From: Candidatus Heimdallarchaeota archaeon
Lineage (GTDB): Archaea; Asgardarchaeota; Heimdallarchaeia; JABLTI01
Length of the DNA: 7,562 nt
Assembly (NCBI GenBank): GCA_030667035.1
Contig: DAOUWQ010000057.1
Location: 1 to 7,562 of the forward strand
Reading direction: 5' to 3'
The position numbers and the translations under genes are program-made. This document shows, one piece after another, positions 6,176-7,562 of this stretch. The first letter of the stretch is position 1. Each line of letters opens with the position of its first letter. Under the pieces are notes generated by a model. The model was not told where the DNA came from. It saw only the letters and a program-made list of their open reading frames with translations, and made no database searches.

Positions 6176-6427
6176 TTGGCAAGCGCATATGTATTAATTA
6201 ACACTGAGATCGGAGGAGAAGAAGATGTTATTGCACAACTCAAAGCAATGGATGTTGTGGAAGAAGTTTCAGTAGTTTATGGAGTCTATGATATTGTTGC
6301 AAAAATTACTTCTGGCACGATGGAAAGTTTAAAAGAAATTATTACTACAAAAATAAGGCACTTGAACAAAGTGCGGTCAACGATGACGATGATCGCAGCT
6401 GAGTCAAGAATTCTTAAGAAGAAATAA
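6176..6427 (+). CDS. Stand-alone Lrp/AsnC ligand-binding (RAM) domain protein, copy 1
   Basis: This 83-residue protein consists only of the effector-binding domain of the Lrp/AsnC family, with no helix-turn-helix. The alpha-beta pattern is AYVLINTEIGGEEDVIAQL, then VEEVSVVYGVYDIVAKI with the family's characteristic YGxYD turn (35-39), then LKEIITTKIRHLNKVRSTMTMIA. Such proteins assemble as oligomers that bind amino acids at subunit interfaces and may act alone or with full-length Lrp proteins. The start is TTG: an in-frame TGA at 6167 excludes a longer form, GGTGA sits 6 nt upstream, and the paralogue at 6627-6860 starts at the equivalent residue with ATG. It is divergent from the serine operon, which suggests, without proving, a link to serine or related amino acids. 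The tail RILKKK is unique to this copy. Confidence 0.88.
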   Translation: MASAYVLINTEIGGEEDVIAQLKAMDVVEEVSVVYGVYDIVAKITSGTMESLKEIITTKIRHLNKVRSTMTMIAAESRILKKK

Positions 6428-6431
6428 CCAA

Positions 6432-6484
6432 CTTTCTTCAACTCCATTTCTTTATTTTTTTATTTAACATCAAATTCAGATGTT
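6432..6484 (+). terminator. T-rich tract and small hairpin after RAM copy 1
   Basis: A pyrimidine-rich stretch ending in TTTATTTTTTTATTT (6451-6465) follows the stop codon. A 6-bp inverted repeat AACATC/GATGTT (6466-6484) comes directly after it. Archaeal polymerase can terminate at such T-tracts without a hairpin. Confidence 0.4.
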
Positions 6485-6590
6485 TTGCTATTTTGATAAA
6501 ATAAACAAGAAAAAAAAGTATTTTAATGAAGAAAAGAAAATCATCAAAATTGTCTAATTAAATTATTGAGCACCAGCGAAAATTGAAAGG

Positions 6591-6611
6591 AAAGGCTAAG
6601 ATATAGCCTTT
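6591..6611 (-). terminator. Hairpin terminator of RAM copy 2
   Basis: AAAGGCTA (6591-6598) and TAGCCTTT (6604-6611) form a perfect 8-bp stem around a 5-nt loop, 15 nt past the stop of the minus-strand RAM gene. On that strand it is followed by a pyrimidine-rich run (CCTTTCAATTTTC). Confidence 0.55.
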
Positions 6612-6626
6612 ATTTTAAGTGTAAAT

Positions 6627-6860
6627 TTAATCGGCACCAGCGATCATTGTCATAGTCGATCGTACTTTGTTGAGGTGTCTAACTTTGGTTGTTATCAATT
6701 CTTTTAGAACTTCCATAGTTTCAGCTTCTAGCTTAACTATTACATCATAAACACCATAAACAACACTTACTTCTACTACCTCTTTCATATCTTTTAGCTG
6801 GGCAACAACTTCTGCCTCGCCACCAATTTCCGAATTTATTAGTACGTATGCTTTAGCCAT
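6627..6860 (-). CDS. Stand-alone Lrp/AsnC ligand-binding (RAM) domain protein, copy 2
   Basis: This 77-residue protein has no DNA-binding domain and is 55/77 (71%) identical to the product of 6176-6427 by hand alignment. The first strand (AYVLINSEIGGE), the VSVVYGVYD turn and the C-terminal RHLNKVRSTMTMIA are nearly unchanged. Differences cluster at residues 40-47 and in the second half of the first helix. It probably forms a small-molecule-binding oligomer and could mix with copy 1 (inference). The ATG at 6860 has GGAG 10 nt upstream (6871-6874). It is transcribed towards copy 1 and lies 146 nt downstream of the second hydroxyacid dehydrogenase on the same strand. A TATA box at 6931-6940 suggests its own promoter, though readthrough from the dehydrogenase is possible. 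Confidence 0.9.
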   Translation of the reverse strand: MAKAYVLINSEIGGEAEVVAQLKDMKEVVEVSVVYGVYDVIVKLEAETMEVLKELITTKVRHLNKVRSTMTMIAGAD

Positions 6861-6930
6861 TTTTATTATTCTCCAATACTCCTAGTAGTTTTAAGTATCG
6901 AACTATTAGTTATTCAATGTTGGTGCTAAA

Positions 6931-6940
6931 GATATATTAG
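6931..6940 (-). promoter_or_regulatory. TATA box of RAM copy 2
   Basis: The minus strand reads CTAATATATC, preceded by GAAAAAC, which could be a BRE. Initiation near 6905-6910 would give a leader of about 45 nt ending in the GGAG ribosome-binding site at 6871-6874. Confidence 0.45.
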
Positions 6941-7006
6941 GTTTTTCACTCTACAAATTAACTTCAATAACATTTTATTACTGATTTCAATTTTCGGTTC
7001 TGATTA

Positions 7007-7562
7007 TTATTCATAGATTTGAGGGTTGACGCAATTTTCTGGTTGCTTATCAGTCAAACCTGCAAGCAAATTTTCACCAACCATCATACCCATTTTTGTT
7101 CGGGTGTCTATTGTTCCTGTACCAATGTGTGCAGTTATAATTACATTATCTAGTTCCTTTAACCCAGAACTTAGCTTTGGTTCAAATTCATAAACATCTA
7201 GTGCTGCGCCAGCAATCCTTTTTTCTTGAAGAGCTTTAACAAGTGCGCTTTCAACTATTACAGACCCACGAGAAGTATTAATGAGGACAGCAGTTGGTTT
7301 CATTAGTGCTAACTCTTTTTCACCAATCATGTGTTTGGTTTTTTCCGTTAATGGGACATGTAAAGTAATGTAATCGGATTTTTTTAGTATTTCTTCTACA
7401 GAGGCAAATTCAAGACCGAGTTCATTTTCAAGATCAGGTAATTTCTTAGTATTGTTGTAAAGCACTTTCATATTGAAACCCTTAGCTAGTCTTCTAGCAA
7501 CAGCTGAACCTATCCTTCCACAACCAATTACACCTAACGTTTTTCCATGGATATCATTTCCA
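7007..7562 (-). CDS. D-2-hydroxyacid dehydrogenase, glyoxylate/hydroxypyruvate reductase type, 5' end missing
   Basis: The frame is open from the window edge (first codon at 7561-7559), so the ATG at 7471 is internal and the N-terminal half lies outside the window. The 184 visible residues begin GNDIHGKTLGVIGCGRIG, the Rossmann loop of the family, with NNTK (36-39) after the second strand in place of the acidic residue typical of NAD-specific enzymes. This suggests NADPH can be used. Catalytic Arg98 (NTSRGS), Glu127 (YEFEP) and His145 (AHIG) are present. KELDNVIITAHIG and ENLLAG...NCVNP are typical of archaeal glyoxylate reductase (GyaR-like) proteins. Likely reaction: reduction of glyoxylate or hydroxypyruvate. 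The usual VDE after the catalytic SRG stretch is VIVE here, a mild oddity. It is only distantly related to the SerA-like protein at 3988-4899. Confidence 0.88.
   Translation of the reverse strand, partial: GNDIHGKTLGVIGCGRIGSAVARRLAKGFNMKVLYNNTKKLPDLENELGLEFASVEEILKKSDYITLHVPLTEKTKHMIGEKELALMKPTAVLINTSRGSVIVESALVKALQEKRIAGAALDVYEFEPKLSSGLKELDNVIITAHIGTGTIDTRTKMGMMVGENLLAGLTDKQPENCVNPQIYE

Noticed and set aside
6003..6188. Minus-strand open frame in the divergent intergenic region
   Set aside because: It covers both predicted promoters, has no ribosome-binding site and is of low-complexity AT-rich composition.

Overview
The window is AT-rich archaeal DNA. Three things point to an archaeon: an EMC3/DUF106-type membrane insertase, an eL38 (L38e) ribosomal protein of the kind found in TACK and Asgard archaea but not in bacteria, and an archaeal-style PyrB-PyrI pair. 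Promoters look like archaeal TATA boxes, and TTG starts preceded by Shine-Dalgarno sequences are in use. eL38 together with the low GC suggests an Asgard or TACK lineage; the window alone cannot decide which. No mobile element, CRISPR array, tRNA or rRNA was seen.

Layout. At 1-523 (+) lies the 3' part of an EMC3/YidC-superfamily insertase, closed by two hairpins in a row. At 722-2188 (+) is the two-gene pyrBI operon, encoding the catalytic and regulatory chains of aspartate carbamoyltransferase, with a strong hairpin terminator. Converging on it is the small eL38 gene at 2287-2481 (-). From 5978 down to about 2589 (-) runs a serine-type cluster: a class V aminotransferase (probably SerC), a short D-3-phosphoglycerate dehydrogenase (SerA) starting 5 nt after it, a 21-bp perfect inverted repeat, and a DUF1015 (COG4198) gene. 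Divergent from this cluster at 6176-6427 (+) is a stand-alone Lrp/AsnC ligand-binding (RAM) domain protein. A 71%-identical paralogue faces it at 6627-6860 (-). The window ends inside a second D-2-hydroxyacid dehydrogenase of glyoxylate/hydroxypyruvate reductase type (7007-7562, -).

How the genes fit together. SerA and the aminotransferase would make phosphoserine from 3-phosphoglycerate. The second dehydrogenase acts on glyoxylate or hydroxypyruvate, which connect to serine and glycine. The two RAM-domain proteins are candidate amino-acid sensors beside a SerA that lacks its usual ACT sensor domain. DUF1015 commonly accompanies serA/serC in other genomes but has no established function.

The most notable observation is in the DUF1015 gene. 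Its reading frame is cut by a TAA codon, but directly after it, in the same frame, comes the family's conserved C-terminal motif (RMPQKSTDFYPK...SGLV), running 29 codons to a second TAA that sits inside a hairpin. A single GAA-to-TAA change, a sequencing error, or stop-codon readthrough could explain this.
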